Made by a program: the position numbers and the translations under genes. This document shows, in pieces, positions 1-6,774 of a stretch of 8,464 nt of DNA. How positions within the stretch are numbered: the first letter of the stretch is position 1; every line of letters begins with the position of its first letter. The notes beneath the pieces are model-generated. The model made no database searches. It saw nothing but the letters and a program-made list of their open reading frames with translations, and was not told the DNA's origin. The DNA is taken from positions 1 to 8,464 of the forward strand of contig JACNJI010000167.1 in the NCBI GenBank assembly GCA_014382645.1, in the 5' to 3' direction. The DNA comes from Verrucomicrobiota bacterium. GTDB taxonomy: Bacteria > Verrucomicrobiota > Verrucomicrobiia > Opitutales > Seribacteraceae.

Positions 1-1464
1 TCGTTCGTCCTCAGGAATCCACAAGGCCTCTATGCCGAAAACGGGTTCCACGGTAGGAATTCCGTCGAGCTTGCCAGTCTCTCCTCCTCCCATGTTCATC
101 GCCAGAACTCTTTCGGGCAATACTGAAGATCGGGCAATTTCCTTGCCTCGCAAGAGCAATCTATACTCGTTCGGTTCAAGCTCAATATTATCGCGGACTC
201 CAATCGTTGGCAACAGCATGCCCATCTCCTTGGCAAAGTTGGTACGAGCCCCCGTAATCCGCTCCAAAAGGTCTCCTCCCTTTTTCTTGTCGGCCAACAC
301 TAGCAGTCCATACCCCATTTCGAGACCGAAAACCTCTTGTTCAATTGCCGATTCCATCGGAGACTTGGCCGGGCCTGATTCGGCATGTGGCGCAGCTTCT
401 CCCCCAGGCAGACGGGCTTGTCCCGCCTGGGATGAGGCAGCAGCGTCCGAACCGGCAGAAAGCTCTTCAAACTCCGAACCGACCTCAAGAGCTTTTTTCT
501 TTAAAGAATAAGCGACGACAAAGCAAATCGAAGCCAAGATAAAGAAGGGCCAGAAAGTGTCTGACAGAAAAAAGGCGAATGCCATAAGCATTACGCCCGA
601 AATGCCTACCGCTCGGGGATGGATGGTAAGTTGGCGACCCACGAATTCCCCAAGGTTTGTCTCTTCCGACGAACGAGTTACAAGAATACCGGCGGCAATC
701 GAAACAATTATTGCCGGAATCTGTGAAACCAAACCGTCTCCGATTGAAAGAATAGTGTAGGTTTGAAGAGCATCCGCAATGGGCATATCTCGCTGAAAAA
801 ACCCAATCAAGATACCCCCAATAATATTCACGACAGTAATGAAAATTCCAGCTATCGCATCTCCGCGAACAAACTTGCTGGCGCCATCCATCGAACCATA
901 AAAGTCGGCATCTTTCTGAATCTTTTCACGCTGTCTCAAGGCATCGGACTCGGTAATGATTCCAGCATTCAGTTCGGCATCAATGGACATTTGCTTTCCA
1001 GGCATAGCGTCCAAGGTAAAGCGAGCTGTAACTTCAGCGATACGTCCCGAACCTTTAGTAATTACGACAAAATTTATGATGACGAGAATCAAAAAGATAA
1101 CTGCGCCGACCACATAATTCCCTCCCACAACAAAGGTCCCGAATGATTGAATCACGGAACCCGCATCAGCCTCAAGAAGTATCAAACGCGTCGAGGCCAC
1201 GTTAAGCCCTAACCGATAAAGAGTTACAGCCAGAAGAAGTGTCGGGAAAACGGAGAATTCGGGAGGATCCTTAACATAGATGACCGTAAGGAGAATGAGC
1301 AAGGATATGCCGATACTGCCAACCAGTAGAAGACTGAGTAGATCCTTGTGGACGGGAATAACGAGCAAAAACACCGCCCCAAACAAACCGAAAACGAATG
1401 CGAGATCGGCGTAGCCCCCCAAATCGCTAAATTTCTCGCGAAGACGTTGATCGAAAGCAGCCAT
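1..1464 (-). CDS. flhA: Flagellar export gate protein FlhA, N-terminal 488 residues (3' end beyond window)
   Basis: FlhA is the largest inner-membrane protein of the flagellar type III export gate; it couples proton flow to export and its cytoplasmic ring docks chaperone-substrate complexes. The frame is open from ATG at 1464 to the window edge, giving 488 of the usual ~700 residues. About eight membrane segments lie within residues 20-320. The family signature is clear: RFTLDAMPGKQM with D152-A-M-P-G-K-Q-M, then SMDGASKFVRGDAIAG, where D202 appears to match the Asp (D208 in Salmonella) linked to proton use. IGDGLVSQIPA follows. After Tyr319 comes a basic SLKKK and a roughly 50-residue Ala/Ser/Gly/Pro-rich linker, then the start of the cytoplasmic domain at LEMGYGLL (384-386 = GYG). 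It starts 6 bp after the flhB stop with no evident Shine-Dalgarno, suggesting translational coupling. The visible part is intact; only the window edge truncates it. Identification is very secure. Confidence 0.96.
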   Translation of the reverse strand, partial: MAAFDQRLREKFSDLGGYADLAFVFGLFGAVFLLVIPVHKDLLSLLLVGSIGISLLILLTVIYVKDPPEFSVFPTLLLAVTLYRLGLNVASTRLILLEADAGSVIQSFGTFVVGGNYVVGAVIFLILVIINFVVITKGSGRIAEVTARFTLDAMPGKQMSIDAELNAGIITESDALRQREKIQKDADFYGSMDGASKFVRGDAIAGIFITVVNIIGGILIGFFQRDMPIADALQTYTILSIGDGLVSQIPAIIVSIAAGILVTRSSEETNLGEFVGRQLTIHPRAVGISGVMLMAFAFFLSDTFWPFFILASICFVVAYSLKKKALEVGSEFEELSAGSDAAASSQAGQARLPGGEAAPHAESGPAKSPMESAIEQEVFGLEMGYGLLVLADKKKGGDLLERITGARTNFAKEMGMLLPTIGVRDNIELEPNEYRLLLRGKEIARSSVLPERVLAMNMGGGETGKLDGIPTVEPVFGIEALWIPEDER

Positions 1465-1470
1465 AAAAAG

Positions 1471-2580
1471 TTAGGCAGATGAGCCAGCCATGAGCCGGCG
1501 TGCCTTCAAACGATGAAAATAATAGGAGTGCATCTTGTAAACATGTGCAAGAATACCCGCAACCAAGCTGTAAAATTCACGCGGAATGGGCTCTCCAGCC
1601 TTTCCGAGAGCATACAGTGCACGAGCCAGTGGTTTGTTTTCCACCACGGGTACTTCAAACTCCGCTGCAATTAATTTTATTCTTCTAGCCAAGAGGTTTT
1701 CTCCTTTCGCAACAACTACAGGAGCAAGATCCATGCCTCTTTGGTAACGAAGGGCTACAGCATAGTGCGTCGGATTGGTCACCACGACATCGGCAGTCCC
1801 CACCGCTTCGAGATTTTGACCGCTAAGCATCTCCATGGCTTTCTTTCGCTGAGCAGACTTCACTTCAGGTGAAACCTCTTTGCTTTTCCGTTCTTCTTTC
1901 ACTTCCTGCTTTGTCATCATCATCTCCTCGTTATTCTCTTTTTTCTTAATGAGGAAGTTGATGATAGCGATAACCGCTACCGTTAAGATAAGCAAGGCAA
2001 GCATAGTCACGAACATTTTATGAATGAATTCAGGTATATACTGAATGGGTATCGGGGTATAAAAAATAGGATCGTCGATGAAGATAAGCATAGTCAGCCA
2101 CACGACAGTCCCGATTGCCATAAATTTGAGTAAATCGATGGCGGCGGTCTTTAGGGCTTTTAGACCAAAAATCTTTTTCGCTCCACTTATTGGATTCATT
2201 CTGCTGAATTTGGGCTCCATTGCCTTTGGGGTAAGGCGAAAACCAGTCTGCAATCCTTCTGCCAAAAGAGCAGCAAAGAAACAAGCAAGCAACATCGGAT
2301 AAACTATAAGCAAAAGCGATTGATAGGCACCAATCAAAGTACTCACTGCACCCTCTTGCGTAAGAAATATCTTATGGAGGTTTTCGAAGATGGCCCGTGT
2401 GAACACGGCAAGATCCAAGGCTTTTTGGGCACCGAGACTCAGAATGACCAAAAAACCCGCAAGAAGCGTGAATGTCATCCCGATCTCTGGAGCCTTGGCA
2501 AATTGTCCTTTAGACCTAGACTCGGACAATTTTTTCTCCGTTGGTGGTTCAGTCTTAGAACTTTTGTCGACGTCGGACAT
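1471..2580 (-). CDS. flhB: Flagellar export gate / substrate-specificity switch protein FlhB
   Basis: FlhB wraps the FliPQR pore in the inner membrane, and its cytoplasmic domain switches export from rod/hook to filament substrates. The 369-residue protein is of normal length. It begins with the usual TEKKLSESRSKGQFAK (about 14-29) and has four hydrophobic segments near 34-52, 85-110, 145-168 and 188-212. A charged linker with MTKQEVKEERK (222-232) follows. The autocleavage motif N269-P270-T271-H272 sits in VVVTNPTHYAVAL, at the same residue number as in Salmonella, so self-cleavage between N269 and P270 is expected. The C-terminal domain (VVVAKGENLLARRI, VPVVENKPLARALY) is complete. ATG start; fliR ends 26 bp upstream. 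No Shine-Dalgarno is visible in that gap, so translation may depend on coupling or a non-SD mechanism. The EscU/SctU virulence paralogue is the alternative, but the neighbours make FlhB certain. Confidence 0.97.
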   Translation of the reverse strand: MSDVDKSSKTEPPTEKKLSESRSKGQFAKAPEIGMTFTLLAGFLVILSLGAQKALDLAVFTRAIFENLHKIFLTQEGAVSTLIGAYQSLLLIVYPMLLACFFAALLAEGLQTGFRLTPKAMEPKFSRMNPISGAKKIFGLKALKTAAIDLLKFMAIGTVVWLTMLIFIDDPIFYTPIPIQYIPEFIHKMFVTMLALLILTVAVIAIINFLIKKKENNEEMMMTKQEVKEERKSKEVSPEVKSAQRKKAMEMLSGQNLEAVGTADVVVTNPTHYAVALRYQRGMDLAPVVVAKGENLLARRIKLIAAEFEVPVVENKPLARALYALGKAGEPIPREFYSLVAGILAHVYKMHSYYFHRLKARRLMAGSSA

Positions 2581-2606
2581 GAAACTACGATTTAATCAAC
2601 ACAAGA

Positions 2607-3368
2607 TCAGGGTTGAATCAAGTCGAGCATCACGTGAGCGGATCTTCGACTGTGATCCAACACATAGGATGTAATGAGCAGAAGAGAGGAAATCAGCAAT
2701 GTCAGACCACAAGTGATTCGAACGGAAAAACTCGTAATAAAGACATTCATTTTTGGGACAGCCTTGCCCAGCACGGCAAATGAAATGTTAATTAGAAAGT
2801 TCATTGCAATAAATGGAGCGGCCATAAGGGTACCTAAAACCCATACGGTTGCCGTTTCTCGAACGAAGCCAAAAGTTGGATTTGCTTTCTGAAAGAAGGA
2901 GCCAATCGGAAGCACCTCGAAACTAAGAGTAAAGGCCAGCAGGACATCGTAATGAATCCCAGCCGCAAAGAAAATAACCAGAGTGAAGTAATAGAGCAAA
3001 GTAGTGATGGTAGAATCACTCGAACCTAATAAAGGATTCACGCTGTTACTCGCCATTAACCCGATCTCATATGAGAGGAGATGCCCAGTCAGCTCAACGG
3101 CAAAGAAGACCATTCTCACGGACATAGCTAGCAAAAGTCCAATACACACTTCATTCATGGCCAAAAGAATAGCTCCGACGAAATGATGGGCCAGATCGAC
3201 GTTCGCCGGAACCAAGGGATTCACCAAAATAGCCAAAAGCAAACCAAAACAAAGGCGAAGACGGACGGGAATCATCTTCCCTGCGAACAATGGGATGCCC
3301 ATAAAAAACGCACCCGTTCGTAAAAAAACGAGTACCCATACGATAATATCCGAGGCCTCGATCGTCAT
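2607..3368 (-). CDS. fliR: Flagellar export gate protein FliR
   Basis: FliR is the single-copy polytopic subunit that closes the FliP5-FliQ4-FliR1 export pore. The 253-residue product matches the usual length (about 260). It is hydrophobic throughout, with segments near 8-28, 38-55, 66-92, 122-155 and 172-200, and a last one near 213-237. Family hallmarks are the N-terminal FLRTGAFFMGIPLF (16-28), EIGLMAS (101-107) followed by the conserved NP pair of the central loop, PFIAMNFLINISFAVLGKAV (185-204) and PKMNVF (205-210). The ATG lies inside the fliQ stop (ATGA, a 4-bp overlap), which supports this start and implies re-initiation by ribosomes finishing fliQ. The hydrophilic tail ends shortly after the last membrane segment; there is no FliR-FlhB fusion of the kind seen in some Clostridia. 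Confidence 0.95.
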   Translation of the reverse strand: MTIEASDIIVWVLVFLRTGAFFMGIPLFAGKMIPVRLRLCFGLLLAILVNPLVPANVDLAHHFVGAILLAMNEVCIGLLLAMSVRMVFFAVELTGHLLSYEIGLMASNSVNPLLGSSDSTITTLLYYFTLVIFFAAGIHYDVLLAFTLSFEVLPIGSFFQKANPTFGFVRETATVWVLGTLMAAPFIAMNFLINISFAVLGKAVPKMNVFITSFSVRITCGLTLLISSLLLITSYVLDHSRRSAHVMLDLIQP

Positions 3369-3634
3369 TGAGCCATCATGGGCATGAGGTTAAACATTGA
3401 TACGCAAAACTCCATCAATGTCCGTAAAATGAAATTGGCCGAAACAATAATCGCCAGTGACACACAAATCAGTTTGGGTACGAAGGTAAGGGTTTGCTCC
3501 TGAATACTCGTGATTGACTGAATAAGACTTACAGCCAATCCTACAACAGTTGCAGTACCCAAGATAGGCACGGCCAAAAGCAACCCCGTCTGCAAGAGGT
3601 TTCTCATAATATCGACGGCCATTTCCATCGTCAT
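3365..3634 (-). CDS. fliQ: Flagellar export gate protein FliQ
   Basis: FliQ is the small two-helix inner-membrane subunit of the export pore. The 89-residue product has exactly the family length and two membrane segments (about 13-37 and 54-76). Between them is the conserved loop QSITSIQEQTLTFVPK (39-54), diagnostic of FliQ/SctS. The first of two nearby Met codons (M1 and M3) is chosen because an AAGGAG ribosome-binding site lies 9 nt upstream of M1 but 15 nt from M3. The stop overlaps the fliR start by 4 bp. It follows fliP after a 30-bp gap, the standard P-Q-R order. Confidence 0.96.
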   Translation of the reverse strand: MTMEMAVDIMRNLLQTGLLLAVPILGTATVVGLAVSLIQSITSIQEQTLTFVPKLICVSLAIIVSANFILRTLMEFCVSMFNLMPMMAQ

Positions 3635-3643
3635 GACGTTGTT

Positions 3644-3649
3644 CTCCTT
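3644..3649 (-). promoter_or_regulatory. Shine-Dalgarno of fliQ
   Basis: The minus strand reads AAGGAG here, 9 nt before the fliQ ATG at 3634. It is the best ribosome-binding site in the window and decides between the two possible Met starts of fliQ. It falls in the 30-bp fliP-fliQ gap, where overlap coupling is not available. Confidence 0.75.
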
Positions 3650-3664
3650 TTACGTCGGGTTATC

Positions 3665-4450
3665 TCAGCCCACGTTGAAACTATTAACGAGCGATTGAAT
3701 CACCAGATACCAACCATCCACCAAGACAAACAAAAGCAATTTAAATGGCATGGAGATCACGACGGGGGGCATCATCATCATTCCCATGGACATCAGCGAC
3801 GATGCCACAATGAAATCGACGATGATGAAGGGGATGAATATAAGAAAACCCATCTGAAAAGCGGTTCTAAGCTCACTAAGGACAAAAGATGGCACGACCA
3901 CGCTAAGAGGAATTTCTTCTCGAGTCATAGCTCCTTGACGAGAAATCTCCAAAAAGAATTGAGCGTCCGACTGCCGAGTCTGAGTCATCATAAAGTCCTT
4001 CATGTGAGCAGTGGCGACCAAAAGTGCGTCGCCGGACTTCATTTCACCCGCCATGTAAGGTGTCGCGGCATCGTCATAGATTCGATCCCAGACAGGACCC
4101 ATAATGAAAAAGGTGAGAAAGAGCGCCAAGCCAATAATAATCTGACTGGAAGGAGCGGCATTAACGCCAATTGCGTTACGAACAAAACCGAGAACGATTA
4201 CAATCCGGGTAAAACAAGTCATCATCATGATGACGGATGGTCCGAGAGAAAGAATCGTCATGGCGACGACGAGTTGGATGGCGACGCCGAAATCCCCTTC
4301 GTCGTTTGAACCCGAAACATCTATCCTGAGACCGGGAGCACCCGTTCCGGTGGTCTGGCCAAAGCCATCTCCCGAACACAGTAAAAGAAACGCAACCGCT
4401 AATACCGGCAAACACAACTTGAGCCACCTACTCCTCCCAAGAAATCTCAA
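3665..4450 (-). CDS. fliP: Flagellar export gate protein FliP (TTG start)
   Basis: FliP forms the pentameric core of the export pore in the inner membrane. The 261-residue product has a cleavable signal peptide (basic RSRWLK, hydrophobic core 12-25, cleavage probably near residues 30-32), a short periplasmic stretch, then the FliP domain. Hallmarks are MMMTCFTRIVIVLGF (75-89), QIIIGLALFLTFFIMGPVWD (103-122), AFQMGFLIFIPFIIVDFIVAS (198-218) and PFKLLLFVLVDGW (235-247). The Met-rich MSMGMMMMPP (220-229) corresponds to the methionine gasket that seals the pore in this family. The start is TTG at 4450, overlapping the fliO stop by 4 bp (TTGA). It is supported by a GGAGAGGA site 6 nt upstream and by the need for a full signal peptide; the next in-frame ATG would remove the whole signal. 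Confidence 0.95.
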   Translation of the reverse strand: MRFLGRSRWLKLCLPVLAVAFLLLCSGDGFGQTTGTGAPGLRIDVSGSNDEGDFGVAIQLVVAMTILSLGPSVIMMMTCFTRIVIVLGFVRNAIGVNAAPSSQIIIGLALFLTFFIMGPVWDRIYDDAATPYMAGEMKSGDALLVATAHMKDFMMTQTRQSDAQFFLEISRQGAMTREEIPLSVVVPSFVLSELRTAFQMGFLIFIPFIIVDFIVASSLMSMGMMMMPPVVISMPFKLLLFVLVDGWYLVIQSLVNSFNVG

Positions 4451-4902
4451 TGGATTTCCTCTCCGGCGTGATCGCCACTTTCCACAGAACTACCAAGTAC
4501 CTTCTCGAAGTCATTGTCAGCTGCATTAGCATCCTTCAATTGTGAAAGATGATTAATGGCATTCTGGCTCACGCCTAGTAAATGGCGTTCTTTTTCAAAT
4601 TCAGCCACAACGAGAAACTGCCTATTACCCAAAGCACATGTATCGGCGAGATGGATTTTCCCTGCCGCATTGACTCTCACTCCAAGACGCTTTCGCTTGT
4701 AGAAATGGTTAAGCAATAGGGCACCCGACCCAAGAAAGGCCAAAAGAGCAATGGCCTTGGCCCCTCCCCACAATAAATCTTCAGCCCCTGTTGGTATTTT
4801 CGGTGTATCGGAAAGTGCCAAAAGATCCAAGGCCCATGCACTGGTTGCCAAAGGCAGCGACGCTGCAACAAAAGCAAGCATCGCAAAGGGCGCCACATTC
4901 AC
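4447..4902 (-). CDS. fliO: Flagellar assembly protein FliO (GTG start)
   Basis: FliO is a small membrane protein that helps assemble or stabilise the FliP ring and is not part of the final pore. The 151-residue product starts at GTG (4902), overlapping the fliN stop by 4 bp (GTGA). It has an N-terminal signal-like segment (1-24, ending SAWA), a short periplasmic stretch, a membrane helix at about 44-66 and a basic stop-transfer KRKR (69-72). The cytoplasmic FliO domain contains LADTCALGNRQFLVVAEFEK (85-104) and HLLGVSQNAINHL (107-119), matching the family pattern of a LG.(K/R)Q.L.VV strand followed by LLGV. The tail is acidic and not conserved. FliO is the most divergent export-gate gene, so the assignment rests on this pattern plus its place between fliN and fliP. 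No strong Shine-Dalgarno is seen. Confidence 0.88.
   Translation of the reverse strand: MNVAPFAMLAFVAASLPLATSAWALDLLALSDTPKIPTGAEDLLWGGAKAIALLAFLGSGALLLNHFYKRKRLGVRVNAAGKIHLADTCALGNRQFLVVAEFEKERHLLGVSQNAINHLSQLKDANAADNDFEKVLGSSVESGDHAGEEIH
4457..4464 (-). promoter_or_regulatory. Shine-Dalgarno of fliP, supporting a TTG start
   Basis: The minus strand reads GGAGAGGA, ending 6 nt before the TTG at 4450. It lies inside the 3' end of fliO. Together with the TTGA stop/start overlap it supports initiation of fliP at a non-ATG codon. Confidence 0.65.
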
Positions 4903-5147
4903 GGGGCGGAATCCACAATCTCCGTTATCTTCAAGCCGAAACGATCGTTCACGACCACGACTTCGCCGTAAGCGATCAATTTACCATTAACCAGAAGACT
5001 GACAGGATCCTTCGCATTCTGCTTCAATTGAATCTGAGCTCCAGGGCTTAATTCAACGACTTCTCTCATGGGGAGCTCTGCAGTTCCCAATTGTACAGTC
5101 GCCTTCACTTTAACGTCCATCACGACATCCATTTTCCTGCTATCCAT
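4899..5147 (-). CDS. fliN: Flagellar motor switch protein FliN (short form)
   Basis: FliN forms the lower rim of the C-ring with FliM, taking part in rotation switching and docking of the FliH-FliI export complex. The chosen ATG (5147) gives 82 residues made almost entirely of one SpoA/FliN domain: VKVKATVQLGTAELPMREVV (12-31), ELSPGAQIQL (32-41), DPVSLLVNGKLIAYGEVVVV (47-66) and FGLKITEIV (70-78). This is very close to the consensus. The start overlaps the fliM stop by 8 bp. A longer form from TTG at 5177 (92 residues) is possible but would overlap fliM by 38 bp and adds only a non-conserved WEKV-type extension; a later ATG at residue 6 also exists. It lacks the ~50-residue N-terminal region of enterobacterial FliN (137 aa). 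Confidence 0.92.
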   Translation of the reverse strand: MDSRKMDVVMDVKVKATVQLGTAELPMREVVELSPGAQIQLKQNAKDPVSLLVNGKLIAYGEVVVVNDRFGLKITEIVDSAP

Positions 5148-6156
5148 GACTTTTTCCCAATAGGTTGTTTGCCTCAATGCAACTTACGTTCACTTTAAAA
5201 GCAACTTGTTCTCCCTCCAGTCCGATTTCTCCGACAAAACACGTTCGATCCTCAATTCTAATTTTAGTTTCGCTGATCAGCCGAGTAGGCATCTCCACAA
5301 CATCGTCCACTCGCAGTGCCATGAGATCCCGAACGGATAACTCGAAAGCATCCCACTCGGCCGACAATGGGACAAGTATGTCATCGTAGACATCTTGCCA
5401 GCGAGCGGCGGGTTTGGCCAAACCTTGCTCCAAGTTTTTATCCGGGGCAAGCATTCGGTTCATCAGAGGTTCAAGAGTATAATATGGAATGGCGATCCTA
5501 ATTGGTCCCGTCACATCACCGAATGAAGCTTCCATATTCAAAATTAACATCATTGCATCGGATGGAGACGTTTGGAGAAACCGACCGCTAGTCTCATTGC
5601 CGATGATGGATGGATGAAGGGTCAGGAGATCCTGCCACTGCTTACACCACTCTTCCAGAATAATGACGTTGAAATCTTCCACTAAGGCTTTTTCGATATC
5701 AGTGAGTCCACGCTCCTCGGGGGTGGTAGAACCACGCCCTCCCAGAACTCGATCTACTACTGTAAAGGCAAGGTGTGAGTTCACATCAAGCAGGCAAACC
5801 CCGTTTAATTCTTGAATTTTAAAGAGAGTTACGCATGAAGGCACTTTCACCGACTGAGTGAAATTACTGTACAAATCCTCCGATACGTCGTCGAGAGTGA
5901 GGTTGAACTCCGTGCGAAGGAACATCGATAGATGCCCTGCCAAGTAATAAACAAATTGTTCACTCTTGGTCTTGAGTTTGGTTAAATCAGATTCGGTAAG
6001 TACGATGGGATTGGTGAAATCGTATTTCTTCACCTTGACTTCGGCGTCATCGGCAAAACGCTCGCCGTCAAAACGAAAGATGGGTTGCCCTTCGCTAGTG
6101 CCCTCGATTTCGCTGATGTCGAAGCTTTCATCTTCGAGTGATGGATCGTTGGACAT
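5140..6156 (-). CDS. fliM: Flagellar motor switch protein FliM
   Basis: FliM is the C-ring switch protein linking FliG to FliN and, in most bacteria, binding CheY-P. The 338-residue length is typical. After an acidic N-terminal region, the domain begins at VKKYDFTNP (42-50). The middle CheC-like domain includes LNGVCLLDVNSHLAFTVVDR (117-136), L138 followed by G139-G-R-G142, and a TDIEKALVEDF helix. IRIAIPYYTLEPL lies later in the middle domain. The C-terminal SpoA domain runs from the WDAFELSVRDLMALRVDDVV region to the end (FVGEIGLEGEQVAFKVNV). The usual N-terminal CheY-binding peptide (LSQxEIDALL) is absent or strongly degenerate, the corresponding stretch reading SLEDESFDISEIEG. ATG start with no clear Shine-Dalgarno; 56 bp separate it from fliL. 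The C-terminus overlaps fliN by 8 bp. Confidence 0.95.
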   Translation of the reverse strand: MSNDPSLEDESFDISEIEGTSEGQPIFRFDGERFADDAEVKVKKYDFTNPIVLTESDLTKLKTKSEQFVYYLAGHLSMFLRTEFNLTLDDVSEDLYSNFTQSVKVPSCVTLFKIQELNGVCLLDVNSHLAFTVVDRVLGGRGSTTPEERGLTDIEKALVEDFNVIILEEWCKQWQDLLTLHPSIIGNETSGRFLQTSPSDAMMLILNMEASFGDVTGPIRIAIPYYTLEPLMNRMLAPDKNLEQGLAKPAARWQDVYDDILVPLSAEWDAFELSVRDLMALRVDDVVEMPTRLISETKIRIEDRTCFVGEIGLEGEQVAFKVNVSCIEANNLLGKSHG

Positions 6157-6212
6157 CGGTCTAAATAGTGTAAAATGCTTTGGTTAAAGCTAGAAGAGCA
6201 AGACCTAGTAAT

Positions 6213-6749
6213 TTATTGAATCACAAATTGGGTAAAGTAAATCTGCCGAATCAGATCGCTCTCACCATCACGATATTTTCGCAGAACACTGGAAAAACCT
6301 TTTTTAAGATCAACTCGAACCCGCTCCTGAAATCCATCAAGTTGACAATCTTCGTAAGTGTAGTTTCCAAGTATAGTGAGAGACTTGTCCCTAATACGGT
6401 GTTCGTTTTGTTCGAGAATTTTCTCGAAGTCTCCCGCCACCCCTTCCATTTTAAGCTGAATGTCGATGTACCTAGCCTTCACCGGTCCGCCGAGATTAGT
6501 TATCAAATCCTTCAGTTCATAGAACTTCTCATCTCCCGATGGTTCGATATCCAATGGTTGCCCACCTTCAGTGATTATGGGTTTCTCAGTTTTTTCAGGC
6601 TTGAGTGAGTTTATAATGAAATAAGTACCTCCAACAGATAATAACACAGCAAGTATTACCCCAATTATCACGGGTAGCAAATTGCCTCCTCCTCCGCTTT
6701 CGGCAGGTGTGTCTTGACTGTCAGGGAGTTCGTCGATTTGTGCACACAT
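6213..6749 (-). CDS. fliL: Flagellar basal-body-associated protein FliL
   Basis: FliL is a single-span inner-membrane protein that surrounds the MotAB stator and supports torque. The 178-residue product has a short acidic cytoplasmic N-terminus with a Gly run (19-22) and a membrane helix at about 24-47. A Lys/Glu/Pro linker leads to a periplasmic SPFH-like domain. The domain shows YELKDLITNL, then ARYIDIQLKMEG, a EHRIRDKSLTILGNYTYED stretch and the very conserved end IRQIYFTQFVIQ (167-178), equivalent to the family's VYFTEFVVQ terminus. ATG start with AAGG 7 nt upstream. Placement between the hook gene and fliM is the classic location. Confidence 0.93.
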   Translation of the reverse strand: MCAQIDELPDSQDTPAESGGGGNLLPVIIGVILAVLLSVGGTYFIINSLKPEKTEKPIITEGGQPLDIEPSGDEKFYELKDLITNLGGPVKARYIDIQLKMEGVAGDFEKILEQNEHRIRDKSLTILGNYTYEDCQLDGFQERVRVDLKKGFSSVLRKYRDGESDLIRQIYFTQFVIQ

Positions 6750-6756
6750 AACGAGA

Positions 6757-6760
6757 CCTT
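6757..6760 (-). promoter_or_regulatory. Probable Shine-Dalgarno of fliL
   Basis: The minus strand reads AAGG, 7 nt before the fliL ATG, in the 25-bp gap after the hook gene. It is short, so only moderate support. Confidence 0.5.
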
Positions 6761-6774
6761 GGTTTGATATTCGG

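Noticed and set aside
493..498. A6 run on the minus strand in the FlhA linker as a possible slippage or frameshift site
   Set aside because: The reading frame is intact across it, no proper X-XXY-YYZ heptamer in frame or downstream structure is apparent, and a six-base run is common by chance.
32..511. Plus-strand open frame of 159 codons, Ser/Pro-rich
   Set aside because: It is antisense to flhA; Ser/Pro richness reflects the complement of the Ala/Gly/Glu-rich linker codons.
763..1146. Plus-strand open frame of 127 codons
   Set aside because: It is antisense to the strongly conserved transmembrane and DAMPGKQM region of flhA, with no recognisable domain or ribosome-binding site.
3695..4309. 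A 204-codon plus-strand open frame with a His-rich stretch (metal-binding look)
   Set aside because: It lies wholly antisense to fliP. Its His codons (CAT) are the reverse complements of the many ATG Met codons of FliP, so the His richness is a mirror artefact, and no family features are seen.
1471..4450. A virulence-type (injectisome) secretion gate instead of a flagellar one
   Set aside because: The flanking fliK, flgD, hook, fliL, fliM and fliN genes and the presence of fliO make this flagellar.
5148..5177. TTG at 5177 as the fliN start
   Set aside because: It would create a 38-bp overlap with fliM and add non-conserved residues without a ribosome-binding site; the ATG at 5147 fits the domain better.
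6177..6190. Small hairpin in the fliL-fliM gap (minus strand GCTTT-AACC-AAAGC followed by ATTTT), as a terminator or attenuator
   Set aside because: The stem is only 5 bp with 2 G/C pairs, and the T tract is short; too weak to call.
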